A stretch of 64,000 nt of DNA from positions 248,001 to 312,000 of the forward strand of contig NZ_JAJIRN010000007.1 of the NCBI RefSeq assembly GCF_025717515.1. The letters run 5' to 3'. This DNA is from Roseateles oligotrophus (GTDB lineage: Bacteria > Pseudomonadota > Gammaproteobacteria > Burkholderiales > Burkholderiaceae_C). The notes under the pieces were generated by a model that was not told the DNA's origin, made no database searches, and saw only the letters and a list, made by a program, of their open reading frames with translations. Of the stretch, positions 16,368 through 25,663 are shown piece after piece. Positions within the stretch are counted from its first letter, which is position 1; the number at the start of each line of letters is the position of its first letter. Position numbers and translations under genes: made by a program.

Positions 16368-16724
16368 TCAGCGTTCGGTTGCGGCGATCGGGGCGAGTTG
16401 CAGTCGCTTGTCGCCGCGAGGGTGGCTGCGGCCGCGCTGCCAAGCCTTGACCAAGGCGCGGGCCGCGCGGGCCAGGGCCGCCTCGAAGGCAGCCCGCCAA
16501 ACCTTGGCGGTGGCGACGATCACCAGCGTGCCGGCGCCGTGGGTGCGCAGCTCCAGCGTGCAGCGCTTGTCGATGCCGCCGCGTGGGCCGTTGATATCGC
16601 TCATTTGCACGCGGGCCAGCGGCACGTTCAAGGCGACGCGGCGCATGGCAAAGCGCAGGCGCTCGGATGCGATATCGCGCAGCGCCATCGCATCGGCATC
16701 TTTGGATTCGAAATGAACTTGCAT
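16368..16724 (-). CDS. HPF/RaiA-family ribosome-associated protein
   Basis: 118 residues with the HPF/RaiA (sigma-54 modulation protein) fold signature: MQVHFESKDADAMALRDIASERLRFAMRRV, then alternating strands and a C-terminal basic helix. HPF/RaiA proteins bind the decoding centre of resting ribosomes. This copy is more divergent than a typical HPF, and its C terminus is rich in Arg (RGRSHPRGDKRLQ). The start at 16724 has an AGGAG seven bases upstream; in-frame starts further upstream overlap the regulator promoter. It is the first gene of the minus-strand row that runs to the SbtA-like permease. Confidence 0.72.
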   Translation of the reverse strand: MQVHFESKDADAMALRDIASERLRFAMRRVALNVPLARVQMSDINGPRGGIDKRCTLELRTHGAGTLVIVATAKVWRAAFEAALARAARALVKAWQRGRSHPRGDKRLQLAPIAATER

Positions 16725-16790
16725 ATCGGAACTCCTATGGGCTTGAAAGTGAATGCAGGATAGGTTGCCCATGTGAATTGAAAAAGCAGA

Positions 16791-16800
16791 TAATCGATTA
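16791..16800. promoter_or_regulatory. palindrome between HPF-like gene and nhaR
   Basis: A perfect 10-bp palindrome, TAATCGATTA, lies in the 114-bp AT-richer gap between the divergent HPF-like gene and nhaR. LysR regulators usually bind short interrupted palindromes in such positions, so this could be an NhaR operator. Nothing else supports it. Confidence 0.3.
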
Positions 16801-16838
16801 CAAATACTTCTGCAAAACCTGATTAATAGGGCGCCTAG

Positions 16839-17723
16839 ATGAGTCTCAGCTATAGCTACAAGCATCTCTACTACTTCTGGGTCGTGGCCAAGGAGGGCGG
16901 GGTGTCGCGCGCGGCGGACCGGCTGGGCATGGCGGTGCAGACCGTCAGCACCCAGGTGCGCGAGTTGGAGCGCGCCCTGGGTTACGCCTTGCTGAAGCCG
17001 GCCGGGCGCGGCCTAGTGTTGACCGAGGCGGGTCAGGTTGCGCTGCGGCAGGCCGACCAGATCTTCCAACTCGGCGAGCAGTTGCCGGCGCTGGTGCGCG
17101 ACGCCGCGAGTACGCCGACCGTGCGCTTGGCGGTGGGCATTTCGAACGGCTTGCCCAAGCTGGCGGTGCGGCGCCTGCTTTTGCCGGTGATGGACGAGCC
17201 GGGCCTGCGTCTGCTCTGTCATGAGGATCAGTTCGAGGGCTTGCTGAGCGAGCTGGCGCTGCACCGGCTGGATGTCGTGTTGGCCGACCGCGCCGCACCG
17301 GCCAATCCGAATCTGAAGGTCTACAGCCATTCGCTCGGTGCCTCGGCGATGGCCTGGTATGCGCCTGGGGCTTTTTACGAGCAGGCGCTGGCCGACTTTC
17401 CTCGTTCTCTGGCGCAAGTGCCGGTGCTGCTGCCGACGACGCACTCGGCGGTGCGGGCGCGCATCGACCAATGGTTCGAGCGCATCGGCGTGCAACCGCG
17501 CATCGTCGGCGAGTTTGAGGACAGCGCCTTGCTGGCGACCTTTGGCGGTGGCGGCATGGGCGTGTTTCCGGCCACCGAGTTGGTGCAGGACAAGCTGATT
17601 TCGCGCTATGACCTGCGCCGCGTTGGCGATTGCGACGGGGTGCAGGAGAACTTCTTCGCCATCGGCGCGGACAAAAAAGTCGCCCACCCCTTGATCCGGC
17701 GTTTGTTGCTGGCCTGGCATTGA
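16839..17723 (+). CDS. nhaR: LysR-family regulator, NhaR type
   Basis: 294 residues. The N terminus (YKHLYYFWVVAKEGGVSRAADRLGMAVQTVSTQVRELE) is a LysR winged helix-turn-helix with the HLYYFW start that marks NhaR. The C-terminal ligand domain ends with the NhaR-like EDSALLATFGGGGMGVFPAT and VQENFFAIGADKKVAHPLIRRLL. In E. coli NhaR responds to sodium and activates nhaA, osmC and pgaABCD. No nhaA is in the window, so targets may be the divergent HPF-like/BI-1 row or distant genes. It is followed by the palindromic operator of the ivd operon. Confidence 0.85.
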   Translation: MSLSYSYKHLYYFWVVAKEGGVSRAADRLGMAVQTVSTQVRELERALGYALLKPAGRGLVLTEAGQVALRQADQIFQLGEQLPALVRDAASTPTVRLAVGISNGLPKLAVRRLLLPVMDEPGLRLLCHEDQFEGLLSELALHRLDVVLADRAAPANPNLKVYSHSLGASAMAWYAPGAFYEQALADFPRSLAQVPVLLPTTHSAVRARIDQWFERIGVQPRIVGEFEDSALLATFGGGGMGVFPATELVQDKLISRYDLRRVGDCDGVQENFFAIGADKKVAHPLIRRLLLAWH

Positions 17724-17737
17724 TTTAGAATTCGCCG

Positions 17738-17761
17738 GTTGACGTTTACGTAAACGTCAAC
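17738..17761. promoter_or_regulatory. 24-bp perfect palindromic operator before ivd
   Basis: A perfect palindrome with half-site GTTGACGTTTAC and its exact complement, 58 bp before the ivd ATG. TTGACG at 17739-17744 could be a -35 box, with TAAAAA 17 bases further as a -10, so a bound protein would sit in the spacer. That is how MerR-family regulators bind. The pattern resembles, from memory, the LiuR-type MerR sites that control branched-chain amino acid breakdown. The 22-bp core is repeated exactly upstream of icmF. Confidence 0.8.
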
Positions 17762-17818
17762 TAAAAACACAGCGATCCGGCCTTACGATGACCGGCAGCC
17801 CAAAATCTTGGAGACGAT

Positions 17819-18997
17819 ATGAATTTGCCCGGACTGAACTTTCAACTTGGTGAAGACATCGACGCCTTGCGCGATGCGGTGCGTGACTTTGCGCAGGCCG
17901 AGATCGCGCCGCGCGCGGCCGAGATCGATCACTCCGACCAGTTCCCGATGGACCTGTGGCGCAAGATGGGTGACCTGGGCGTCTTGGGCATTACCGTCGG
18001 CGAGGAATATGGCGGCGCGAATATGGGTTATCTGGCCCACATGATCGCGATGGAAGAAATCAGCCGGGCGTCCGCCTCGGTGGGCCTGAGCTACGGCGCG
18101 CACAGCAATCTGTGCGTGAACCAGATCAAGCGCAATGGCAATACCGCGCAAAAAGCCAAATACCTGCCCAAGCTGATCAGCGGCGAGCATGTCGGCGCGT
18201 TGGCGATGAGCGAGCCGGGAGCCGGCTCCGACGTGCTGAGCATGAAACTCAAAGCCGAGGACAAGGGCGGCTACTTTCTGCTCAACGGCAGCAAGATGTG
18301 GATCACCAACGGCCCCGACGCCGACACCTTGGTCGTCTATGCGAAGAGTGAACCCGAGTTGGGTGCGCGCGGCGTGACCGCCTTTTTGATCGAGAAGGGG
18401 ATGCCGGGCTTCAGCGTCGCTCAAAAGCTCGACAAGCTGGGTATGCGCGGCAGTCACACCGGCGAGTTGGTGTTCCAGAACGTTGAAGTGCCGGCCGAGA
18501 ACGTGCTGGGTACGCTCAACGGCGGCGCCAAGGTCTTGATGAGCGGCTTGGACTATGAACGCGCGGTGCTGACCGGTGGCCCGCTGGGCATCATGCAAAG
18601 CGTGATGGACAACGTGATCCCCTATATCCACGATCGCAAGCAGTTCGGCCAAAGCATCGGCGAATTCCAGCTCATTCAGGGTAAGGTCGCCGATATGTAC
18701 ACGGTGCTGCAGGCCGGCCGCTCGTTCGCCTACACGGTGGCCAAGAATCTTGATTTGCTCGGCGCCGAGCATGTGCGCCAGGTGCGCAAAGACTGTGCTT
18801 CGGTGATCCTGTGGACAGCCGAAAAAGCCACCTGGATGGCCGGCGAGGGCGTACAGATTTTTGGCGGTAACGGCTATATCAATGAGTACCCGCTGGGCCG
18901 TTTGTGGCGCGATGCCAAGCTGTATGAAATCGGGGCGGGCACCAGTGAAATCCGCCGTATGCTGATCGGCCGGGAGTTGTTTGCCGAGACGATGTGA
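17819..18997 (+). CDS. ivd: isovaleryl-CoA dehydrogenase
   Basis: FAD enzyme of leucine breakdown, oxidising isovaleryl-CoA to 3-methylcrotonyl-CoA and passing electrons to ETF. The 392-residue protein matches the acyl-CoA dehydrogenase fold. The catalytic base is at the position special to isovaleryl-CoA dehydrogenases: E247 in [18 protein letters not shown], rather than near the C terminus. Other marks are [14 protein letters not shown] and [16 protein letters not shown] in the FAD/substrate site, and ENVLG. It has GGAGA seven bases upstream of the ATG. It heads the operon behind the palindrome. Confidence 0.94.
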   Translation: MNLPGLNFQLGEDIDALRDAVRDFAQAEIAPRAAEIDHSDQFPMDLWRKMGDLGVLGITVGEEYGGANMGYLAHMIAMEEISRASASVGLSYGAHSNLCVNQIKRNGNTAQKAKYLPKLISGEHVGALAMSEPGAGSDVLSMKLKAEDKGGYFLLNGSKMWITNGPDADTLVVYAKSEPELGARGVTAFLIEKGMPGFSVAQKLDKLGMRGSHTGELVFQNVEVPAENVLGTLNGGAKVLMSGLDYERAVLTGGPLGIMQSVMDNVIPYIHDRKQFGQSIGEFQLIQGKVADMYTVLQAGRSFAYTVAKNLDLLGAEHVRQVRKDCASVILWTAEKATWMAGEGVQIFGGNGYINEYPLGRLWRDAKLYEIGAGTSEIRRMLIGRELFAETM

Positions 18998-19022
18998 CAT
19001 CTCGCTCCGCGACAATGCGCTC

Positions 19023-19703
19023 ATGACAACCGAACTCAAAGAGCTGCTCGACAGCAATAAGCAATGGGCCGCCGACACCGAGACGCGTGAACCGGGATTT
19101 TTCTCGCGCCTGTTGAAGCAGCAGACACCGCAATACCTGTGGATTGGCTGCGCCGACAGCCGGGTGCCGGCCAATGAGCTGGTCAATCTACTGCCGGGCG
19201 AGCTGTTCGTGCATCGCAATGTCGCCAATGTGGTCGTGCATTCGGATCTGAACTGCTTGTCGGTGATGCAGTTCGCCGTCGATGCGCTGAAGGTCAAGCA
19301 TGTGATCGTGGTCGGCCATTCCGGCTGTGGCGGCGTCAAGGCGGCCTTGAATGACACCCGCACCGGCCTGGCCGATAACTGGCTGCGTCATGTGCAGGAT
19401 GTGCGCAATCATCACCAGGAATGGCTGGACGGCTTGGCCCCGGCGCAGCGCGTCGACGCCTTGTGCGAGCTCAATGTGCTGGAGCAGGCACGCAATGCCT
19501 GCCAGACCACGGTGGTTCAAGACGCCTGGGCGCGCGGGCAGGAGATCGTCGTGCATGGCTGGGTCTACGGTTTGCACAACGGCTTGCTGGAGGATCTGCG
19601 CATCACGGCGGCCTCGGCCGAGCAGGTCGGTCCGGCGTTTGCACGCGCCTTGAGCGCGGTCAAGCTGCGCTATGACGGGCAGCGGCTACAGTCGGCCGAC
19701 TGA
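19023..19703 (+). CDS. can: beta-class carbonic anhydrase
   Basis: 226 residues. Zinc ligands are clear: C43 in [12 protein letters not shown] (with D45 and R47 as the gating dyad), H99 and C102 in [13 protein letters not shown]. It interconverts CO2 and bicarbonate in the cytosol. The start at 19023 follows the ivd stop by 25 bp. Genes for biotin-dependent methylcrotonyl-CoA carboxylase, which needs bicarbonate, are the next leucine step but are not in the window. Placing a carbonic anhydrase in this operon would fit that supply, which is inference. Length and motifs fit the E. coli Can type. Confidence 0.95.
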   Translation: MTTELKELLDSNKQWAADTETREPGFFSRLLKQQTPQYLWIGCADSRVPANELVNLLPGELFVHRNVANVVVHSDLNCLSVMQFAVDALKVKHVIVVGHSGCGGVKAALNDTRTGLADNWLRHVQDVRNHHQEWLDGLAPAQRVDALCELNVLEQARNACQTTVVQDAWARGQEIVVHGWVYGLHNGLLEDLRITAASAEQVGPAFARALSAVKLRYDGQRLQSAD

Positions 19704-19723
19704 TCAAACACCGAGGCCTGCCC

Positions 19724-21565
19724 ATGTTCCCGCAAAAGCTGACCGACTCCCGAGCGTTCGAGATTGCGCAGGCGATGTTGGGTGGCTTCAATCGGCATTA
19801 CGGCTTGTTCCGCGCCACCTCGGCCGCCGCCAAGGGGCGCTTCGAGCGCGCCGATTGGCATGGCCAGCAGCGCGCCCAGCGCGAGCGGATCGAGTTCTAC
19901 GATGCGCGGGTCGATGAAGCGATCACCATGCTGGAGCAGCGCTTCCAGACGAGTAGCCTGCCGATGGATGTGTGGCAGCAGGTCAAGCTGCATTACATCG
20001 GTTTGTTGATCGATCATCATCAGCCCGAGCTGGCCGAGACCTTCTTCAATTCGGTCTGCACGCGCGTGCTGCACCACGGCTATTTCCACAACGACTTCAT
20101 CTTTGTGCGGCCCGCCGTCTCGACCGAATACATCGAGAACGAGGAGCCCGCCGCCAAGCCGACCTACCGGGCCTATTACCCCACGCGCGAAAACCTGCAG
20201 GAGACGATGCGCCGTGTCGTCACCAACTTCCAGCTCGAGCTGGAATTCGAGGACCTGGGCCGCGATGTTGAATGGGTGTTGGCGGCCGTGCGCAAAGAGA
20301 TGGGCGACTTCCGCTGGCGCACCAATTTTCAGATCCAGGTCTTGTCCAGCCTGTTCTATCGCAACAAGGGCGCCTATCTGGTCGGCAAGTTCATCAACGG
20401 CTTTACCGAGACGCCGTTCGCGCTGCCCATCCTGCATCGGGAGCCGCGCGCCAAGGGACAAGAGGCATTGCTTTACATCGACGCGATGCTGTTCGGCGAA
20501 GACGATTTGCTGATGTTGTTCAGCTTCGCGCGCGCCTATTTCATGGTCGATATGGAAGTGCCCAGCGCCTATGTGCAGTTTCTGCGCTCGATGATGCCGC
20601 GCAAGCCGCGCGCCGAAATCTACAGCGCGATCGGTCTGCAAAAGCACGGCAAGAACCTGTTCTACCGCGACTTCCTCTATCACCTGCGCCATTCCTCCGA
20701 CAAATTCCGCATCGCGCCCGGCATCAAAGGCATGGTGATGCTGGTGTTCGACCTGCCGTCCTACCCCTTCGTCTTCAAGCTGATCAAGGACTTTTTCCCG
20801 GCCCAAAAGGAAACCACCCGCGAGCTGATCCAGAGCAAGTATTTGCTGGTCAAGCAGCATGACCGGGTCGGCCGCATGGCAGATACGCTCGAATACAGTA
20901 ACGTCGCATTTCCTCGCCATCGCTTCGAGGATGAATTGGTGGCCGAGTTGAAGCATTTTTGCCCCAGCCTGCTGGAGATCAAGGGCGACGATCTGGTCTT
21001 GAAGCATGTCTATATCGAGCGCCGCATGGTGCCGCTCAATATCTATCTGCAGGAAGCCACGCCGCCGCAGATGGAGCATGCGGTGATCGAATACGGCAAT
21101 GCGATCAAGGATCTGGTCGCGGCCAATATCTTCCCCGGCGATATGTTGTGGAAGAACTTTGGCGTCACCCGCCACGGCAAGGTCGTGTTCTACGACTACG
21201 ACGAGATCGAGTACATGACCGATTGCAACTTCCGCCATGTGCCGCAGCCGCGCAATGAGGAAGAAGAAATGTCGGGCGAGATCTGGTACCGCGTCGGCCC
21301 GCGCGATGTCTTCCCCGAGACCTTCGGCCCCTTCTTGCTCGGCCACCCCGGCGTGCGCGAGCTGTTTATGCGCCACCATGCCGATTTGCTCAATGCCGAT
21401 TATTGGCAGGAGCACAAACTGCGCATACAGGCCGGCCATGTGCACGATGTTTTCCCTTATGACCCGCACAAGCGTTTTGCCTACGCGGCGTCAAAAACCG
21501 CCCATCCCCATGTTGATGGGGCCGCGCTGATTGCGGCCAGCCATCACGATCTTCCCGTCCAATAA
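19724..21565 (+). CDS. aceK: isocitrate dehydrogenase kinase/phosphatase
   Basis: AceK switches isocitrate dehydrogenase off by phosphorylation and on by dephosphorylation, which sets flux between the TCA cycle and the glyoxylate shunt. The 613-residue length is close to known AceK proteins. Recognisable blocks are [29 protein letters not shown]-like [22 protein letters not shown], and the kinase-like core [24 protein letters not shown] and [16 protein letters not shown], whose DYDE supplies metal-binding acids. In enterobacteria aceK follows aceB and aceA; here it lies in a leucine-catabolic operon, 20 bp after can. Confidence 0.96.
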   Translation: MFPQKLTDSRAFEIAQAMLGGFNRHYGLFRATSAAAKGRFERADWHGQQRAQRERIEFYDARVDEAITMLEQRFQTSSLPMDVWQQVKLHYIGLLIDHHQPELAETFFNSVCTRVLHHGYFHNDFIFVRPAVSTEYIENEEPAAKPTYRAYYPTRENLQETMRRVVTNFQLELEFEDLGRDVEWVLAAVRKEMGDFRWRTNFQIQVLSSLFYRNKGAYLVGKFINGFTETPFALPILHREPRAKGQEALLYIDAMLFGEDDLLMLFSFARAYFMVDMEVPSAYVQFLRSMMPRKPRAEIYSAIGLQKHGKNLFYRDFLYHLRHSSDKFRIAPGIKGMVMLVFDLPSYPFVFKLIKDFFPAQKETTRELIQSKYLLVKQHDRVGRMADTLEYSNVAFPRHRFEDELVAELKHFCPSLLEIKGDDLVLKHVYIERRMVPLNIYLQEATPPQMEHAVIEYGNAIKDLVAANIFPGDMLWKNFGVTRHGKVVFYDYDEIEYMTDCNFRHVPQPRNEEEEMSGEIWYRVGPRDVFPETFGPFLLGHPGVRELFMRHHADLLNADYWQEHKLRIQAGHVHDVFPYDPHKRFAYAASKTAHPHVDGAALIAASHHDLPVQ

Positions 21566-21581
21566 CCTTTAGGAGCACACC

Positions 21582-22760
21582 ATGTCTGATTCCATCGTCA
21601 TCGTTTCCGCCGCCCGCACCCCCATCGGCGGTTTGCTGGGTGATTTCGCCGGGCTGCAAGCCTGGGAGTTGGCGGCCGTGGCCATCAAAGCGGCGGTCGA
21701 GCGCGCCGGTGTGCCGGGCGACGCGATTCAAGAAGCCTTCATCGGCAACTGCCTGATGGCCGGTCAAGGCCAGGCGCCGGCCCGCCAAGCGGTGTTGAAG
21801 GCCGGCCTGCCGCAATCGGTCGGCGCGGTCACCTTGAGCAAGATGTGCGGCGCCGGCATGCGTGCCACCATGTTCGCGCATGACACGCTGAAGGCCGAGA
21901 GCGCCGACATCCTGATCGCCGGCGGCATGGAGTCGATGACCAATGCGCCGCACCTGATGTTCGCCCGCAAGGGCGTCAAGTACGGCTCCGCGCAGATGTT
22001 CGACCATATGGCGCTGGACGGCCTGGAAGACGCCTACCAGCGCGGCAAGGCGATGGGCGTGTTTGCCGAACAATGCGTGGCCAAGTACGGCTTCACGCGT
22101 GAGGCGCAAGACGCCTTCGCGATTGCCTCGACCGAGCGCGCCAAGCGTGCCAACGAAGACGGCAGCTTCGCCTGGGAGATGGCTCCGGTCACGGTCAGCG
22201 GCCGTGGCGGCGACACCGTCTTCAGCCGTGACGAGCAGCCCTTCAAGGCCAAGCTGGACAAGATCGCCGGCCTCAAGCCCGCCTTCGTCAAGGACGGCAC
22301 TATCACTGCCGCCACCTCGTCGAGCATCTCCGACGGCGCCGCCGCGATGGTCTTGATGCGCGAGAGTCATGCCGCCAAGCTGGGTCTGACGCCGGTCGCC
22401 CGCATCGTCGGCCAGGCGGTGCACGCGAACGCGCCGGAGTGGTTCACCACCGCCCCGGTCGGCGCGATTCAAAAGTTGCTGGCCAAGAACGGCTGGGACG
22501 CCAAGAGCGTCGATCTGTGGGAAGTCAACGAAGCCTTCGCGGCCGTCACGATGGCGGCGATGGCCGAGTTCAAGCTGCCGCATGAAATCGTCAACGTTAA
22601 CGGCGGCGCGGTCGCCTTGGGCCACCCGATCGGCGCCTCCGGCGCGCGCATTCTGGTGACGCTGATCGGCGCCTTGAAGCACCGTGGCCTGAAGCGCGGC
22701 GTGGCCGCTCTTTGCATAGGCGGTGGCGAGGCAACGGCCATGGGCGTGGAGCTCCTGTGA
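21582..22760 (+). CDS. acetyl-CoA C-acetyltransferase (thiolase II)
   Basis: 392 residues, biosynthetic-type thiolase fold. Catalytic residues are C89 (LSKMCGAGM, nucleophile), H348 (NGGAVALGHPIGASGAR) and C378 (ALCIGGGEATAMG). It either condenses two acetyl-CoA to acetoacetyl-CoA or cleaves acetoacetyl-CoA. In this operon, cleavage of acetoacetate from leucine would be fitting, but PHB synthesis is equally possible for a thiolase of this kind. It has a TAGGAGCAC ribosome site and starts 16 bp after aceK. Confidence 0.93.
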   Translation: MSDSIVIVSAARTPIGGLLGDFAGLQAWELAAVAIKAAVERAGVPGDAIQEAFIGNCLMAGQGQAPARQAVLKAGLPQSVGAVTLSKMCGAGMRATMFAHDTLKAESADILIAGGMESMTNAPHLMFARKGVKYGSAQMFDHMALDGLEDAYQRGKAMGVFAEQCVAKYGFTREAQDAFAIASTERAKRANEDGSFAWEMAPVTVSGRGGDTVFSRDEQPFKAKLDKIAGLKPAFVKDGTITAATSSSISDGAAAMVLMRESHAAKLGLTPVARIVGQAVHANAPEWFTTAPVGAIQKLLAKNGWDAKSVDLWEVNEAFAAVTMAAMAEFKLPHEIVNVNGGAVALGHPIGASGARILVTLIGALKHRGLKRGVAALCIGGGEATAMGVELL

Positions 22761-22803
22761 AGCTCCGCGCTGGCCGTCGAGCCATGGGCGTCGAGCTGAT
22801 CTG

Positions 22804-23472
22804 ATGGGGCAAACGCTGATCATCGGTGCCTCACGCGGCATCGGCCTGGAGTTTGTGCGCCAATGCCGCGCCGCCGGTGATCAGGTCGTCGCCACCGCGC
22901 GCAGCGAGGCCGGCCTGGCCTTATTGCAGGCCGAGGGCGCCACGGCGCTCAAACTCGACGTTGCCAGCACAGCCGGCGCTTCCGGCCTGGCCTGGCAGAT
23001 CGACGGCCATCAGTTTGATCTGATCGTGATCAATGCGGGGGTCTTCGGCCCTCGAACCAGCGGCCTGCAAACCCCGACCGAGGCCGACTTCGACCTCGTC
23101 ATGCACACCAATGTCCTGGGTGCGATGCGCGTCATCCCGCAACTGACCGACGCCTTGGCGCCGGGCGCGCGGCTGGCCCTGATCTCGTCGACGATGGCCT
23201 CGATAGGCGGGCGTGACAACAACAGCGGATGGCTTTACCGCGCCTCCAAAGCGGCACTCAATTCGGTGCTGAAGGACACGGCGACGGCGCTGCGCGAGCG
23301 GGCCATCTGCATCAGCCTGAGCCCCGGCTGGGTGCGCACCGATATGGGCGGCGAGGACGCCGAGATCGACGTGCAGACCAGCGTTGCCGGCATGTTGCGG
23401 TTGTTGGCCGGGCTGACCCCGGCAGACAACGCATGTTTTTTCGACTACAACGGTCAACCCCTACCCTGGTGA
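22804..23472 (+). CDS. short-chain dehydrogenase/reductase
   Basis: 222 residues, classical SDR. The nucleotide-binding motif is TLIIGASRGIGLEF, the NAG motif is VINAGVFGP, and the catalytic residues are S128 or S129 in LISSTMAS with Y145 and K149 (YRASKAAL). It is close to the C-factor-like group of small SDRs that lack a clear substrate. The ATG overlaps a TGATG with a short leftover sequence from the thiolase end. The operon position suggests a role with 3-hydroxyacyl or alcohol intermediates, but the substrate is not shown. Confidence 0.88.
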   Translation: MGQTLIIGASRGIGLEFVRQCRAAGDQVVATARSEAGLALLQAEGATALKLDVASTAGASGLAWQIDGHQFDLIVINAGVFGPRTSGLQTPTEADFDLVMHTNVLGAMRVIPQLTDALAPGARLALISSTMASIGGRDNNSGWLYRASKAALNSVLKDTATALRERAICISLSPGWVRTDMGGEDAEIDVQTSVAGMLRLLAGLTPADNACFFDYNGQPLPW

Positions 23473-23485
23473 GAACAGAACCATC

Positions 23486-24616
23486 ATGATGCTTTCCGAA
23501 GACCATCTCGCCGTGCAAGACGCGGTGCGCGCCTATGTGCAGGCCGAAATTGCCCCCAAGGCCGCGCAGTGGGACAAGACCCACCATTTCCCCGCTGCCG
23601 AGTTGCAGGGTTTGGCCGAGCTGGGCTGCTACGGCGTGGCCGTGCCGACCGAGTATGACGGCGCCGGCCTTGACTACCTGGCGCTGAGCATCATCCTGGA
23701 AGAAATCGCCGCCGGTGACGGCGCGACCTCGACCGTGGTCAGTGTGAATAACTGCCCCTGTTGTTCGATCCTGATGGGCTTCGGCAACGAGGATCAAAAG
23801 CAGCGCTTCCTGAAGCCGCTGGCACGCGGCGACATGCTCGGCGCTTTTTGCCTGACCGAGCCGCATGTTGGCTCGGAGGCCGGTGGCTTGCGCACCGCCG
23901 CCGTGCTGGACGGCGGCGAGTATGTGCTGAACGGCGTCAAGCAATTCATCACCAGCGGCAAGAACGGCGATGTCGCCATCGTGATGGCCGTCACCGACAA
24001 GGCCGCCGGCAAAAAAGGCATCAGCGCTTTCCTGGTGCCGACCAACACGCCCGGCTACGAGGTCGACCGGGTCGAAGACAAGATGGGCCAGCATGCCAGC
24101 GACACGGCGCAGATCCGTTTCGAGAACTGCCGCGTTCCCGTCGCCAACCGTCTGGGCGAAGAAGGCCAGGGCCTCAAGATCGCATTGGCCGGGTTGGAGG
24201 GCGGCCGCATCGGCATCGCCTCGCAGGCGGTCGGTATGGCGCGGGCCGCGTTCGAGGCGGCGCTGAGTTATGCCAAGCAGCGCGAATCCTTCGGCCAGCC
24301 CATCTTCAATCACCAGGCGATCAACTTCAAGCTGGCCGATATGGCGACGCAGATCGAAGCCGCAAGGCAATTGATCCATCATGCCGCCAGCCTCAAAGAC
24401 GCTGGCAAGCCCTGCTTGAAAGAAGCGGCGATGGCCAAGCTCTTCGCCACCGAGATGGCCGAGCGCGTCTGCTCCGACGCGATCCAGGTGCATGGCGGTT
24501 ACGGTTATGTCAGCGACTTCCCCGTCGAGCGCATCTACCGCGATGTGCGGGTCTGCCAGATCTATGAAGGCACGTCCGAGGTGCAGAAGATCCTGATTGG
24601 GCGTGCGCTGGCCTGA
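23486..24616 (+). CDS. acyl-CoA dehydrogenase (short/branched-chain type)
   Basis: 376 residues with the acyl-CoA dehydrogenase pattern: AFCLTEPHVGSEAGGLRT, FITSGKNGDVAIVMAV, and the C-terminal IYRDVRVCQIYEGTSEVQKILIGRALA. The catalytic glutamate E361 is in the usual C-terminal position, unlike the isovaleryl-CoA enzyme at the start of the operon. It might act on 2-methylbutyryl-CoA, isobutyryl-CoA or butyryl-CoA. Last gene of the operon; only 3 bp separate its stop from the convergent substrate-binding protein gene, and no terminator fits there. Confidence 0.9.
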   Translation: MMLSEDHLAVQDAVRAYVQAEIAPKAAQWDKTHHFPAAELQGLAELGCYGVAVPTEYDGAGLDYLALSIILEEIAAGDGATSTVVSVNNCPCCSILMGFGNEDQKQRFLKPLARGDMLGAFCLTEPHVGSEAGGLRTAAVLDGGEYVLNGVKQFITSGKNGDVAIVMAVTDKAAGKKGISAFLVPTNTPGYEVDRVEDKMGQHASDTAQIRFENCRVPVANRLGEEGQGLKIALAGLEGGRIGIASQAVGMARAAFEAALSYAKQRESFGQPIFNHQAINFKLADMATQIEAARQLIHHAASLKDAGKPCLKEAAMAKLFATEMAERVCSDAIQVHGGYGYVSDFPVERIYRDVRVCQIYEGTSEVQKILIGRALA

Positions 24617-24619
24617 GTT

Positions 24620-25393
24620 TCAGTCATCCAGCTTGGCGGCTTGCAGAATTTTGCGCAGACTGCCATCGGCCTTCATGCCGAGCAAGCCTTTGTCGAAGGC
24701 CGCCAGCAGCTCGCGAGCTTGGGCCTGCGTTTTGGCAAAGGCCAGGTGGGTGTCTTTGCGCTCCAATCCCGGCGACAGCCATTCCACGCTGGCCTTCAGT
24801 TCGGGTTCACGCTCCAGTCCGGCCAGCCCGGCATCTTTGGCGCCGAAGGCCAGGTCAATACGACCACGCGCGAGCTTCAGCAGATTTTTTTGCAAGGAGC
24901 CTGCCGGATCAAAGCGCAGGTCTTTTGAGGTCAATAGCGGAGGCAAATAGCTACCACGCTCGACGCCAATCACGAGCTCGGTCAGTTGTGCCGCGTCTTT
25001 GTATTCATGTTTGCTGCCGCGCCGCGCGAAAAAGCCCAGCTCCTGCTGAATCAGCGGCTGGCTGAAATCAAAAATCAGCTCACGTTCGGCGTTACGCCAG
25101 ATGCCCAGAATGCCGCAGCGTCCTTCGCTGCCATCCTTCAAGACCCTTGCCCAAGGCATGAACTCGACCTTGAGCTCATAGCCTGAGCGATGCATCGCCT
25201 CGACGGCAATCTGTATGACCGGGCCACCTTGCGGCAGCGCAGGGCTGTTATAGGGCTGGAAGTCGCCGACGCAGATGGCCACAGTTTGCGCGGCCCCGGC
25301 GGCAGCGGAACACAGGGCGAGCGAAAGCCCCATCAACAGCGCTCGCAACAGGGCGGGGCAAGCAAGACCTAAGGGTTTCAGATGCAGCAGCAT
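24620..25393 (-). CDS. periplasmic solute-binding protein, family 3-like
   Basis: About 257 residues with a signal peptide (MLLHLKPLGLACPALLRALLMGLSLALCSAAAGAA). The mature part begins QTVAICVGDFQPYNSPALPQGGPVIQIAVEAMHRSGYELKVEFMPWARVLKDGSEGRCGILGIWRNAERE, which is typical of extracellular solute-binding family 3 proteins. No ABC permease or ATPase is beside it, so it may act as an orphan receptor or sensor, as many such proteins in this group do. The ATG at 25393 is preferred to a TTG 36 bp upstream. Confidence 0.8.
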   Translation of the reverse strand: MLLHLKPLGLACPALLRALLMGLSLALCSAAAGAAQTVAICVGDFQPYNSPALPQGGPVIQIAVEAMHRSGYELKVEFMPWARVLKDGSEGRCGILGIWRNAERELIFDFSQPLIQQELGFFARRGSKHEYKDAAQLTELVIGVERGSYLPPLLTSKDLRFDPAGSLQKNLLKLARGRIDLAFGAKDAGLAGLEREPELKASVEWLSPGLERKDTHLAFAKTQAQARELLAAFDKGLLGMKADGSLRKILQAAKLDD

Positions 25394-25663
25394 GGTGGTT
25401 TGGCTGAATCCTGCGCCCCAGCGACGCAAGATTCACGCAGCATAAATCCTGCTGCGCCGAGGCGGGGCCAAATATTGCGCGGCAGGCGCGGCGCTTCGGT
25501 GACGAAGTCTGCTCGGCTTGGGTCCGACCTGCCCGGTCGCTGTACAAAACCTACACAGACAGGCGAAGCTGGCTTTTTTAGAATTGCGTCACTTCAACAG
25601 ATGCACCCAGATCTGGCCGCACCAGACCGGGTTGCAGCCCGAAAATTCTTCAAAGGATAGATT

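Noticed and set aside
20103-20513. Arg-rich 136-codon frame within aceK on the same strand
   Set aside because: Out-of-frame shadow of aceK with extreme Arg content.
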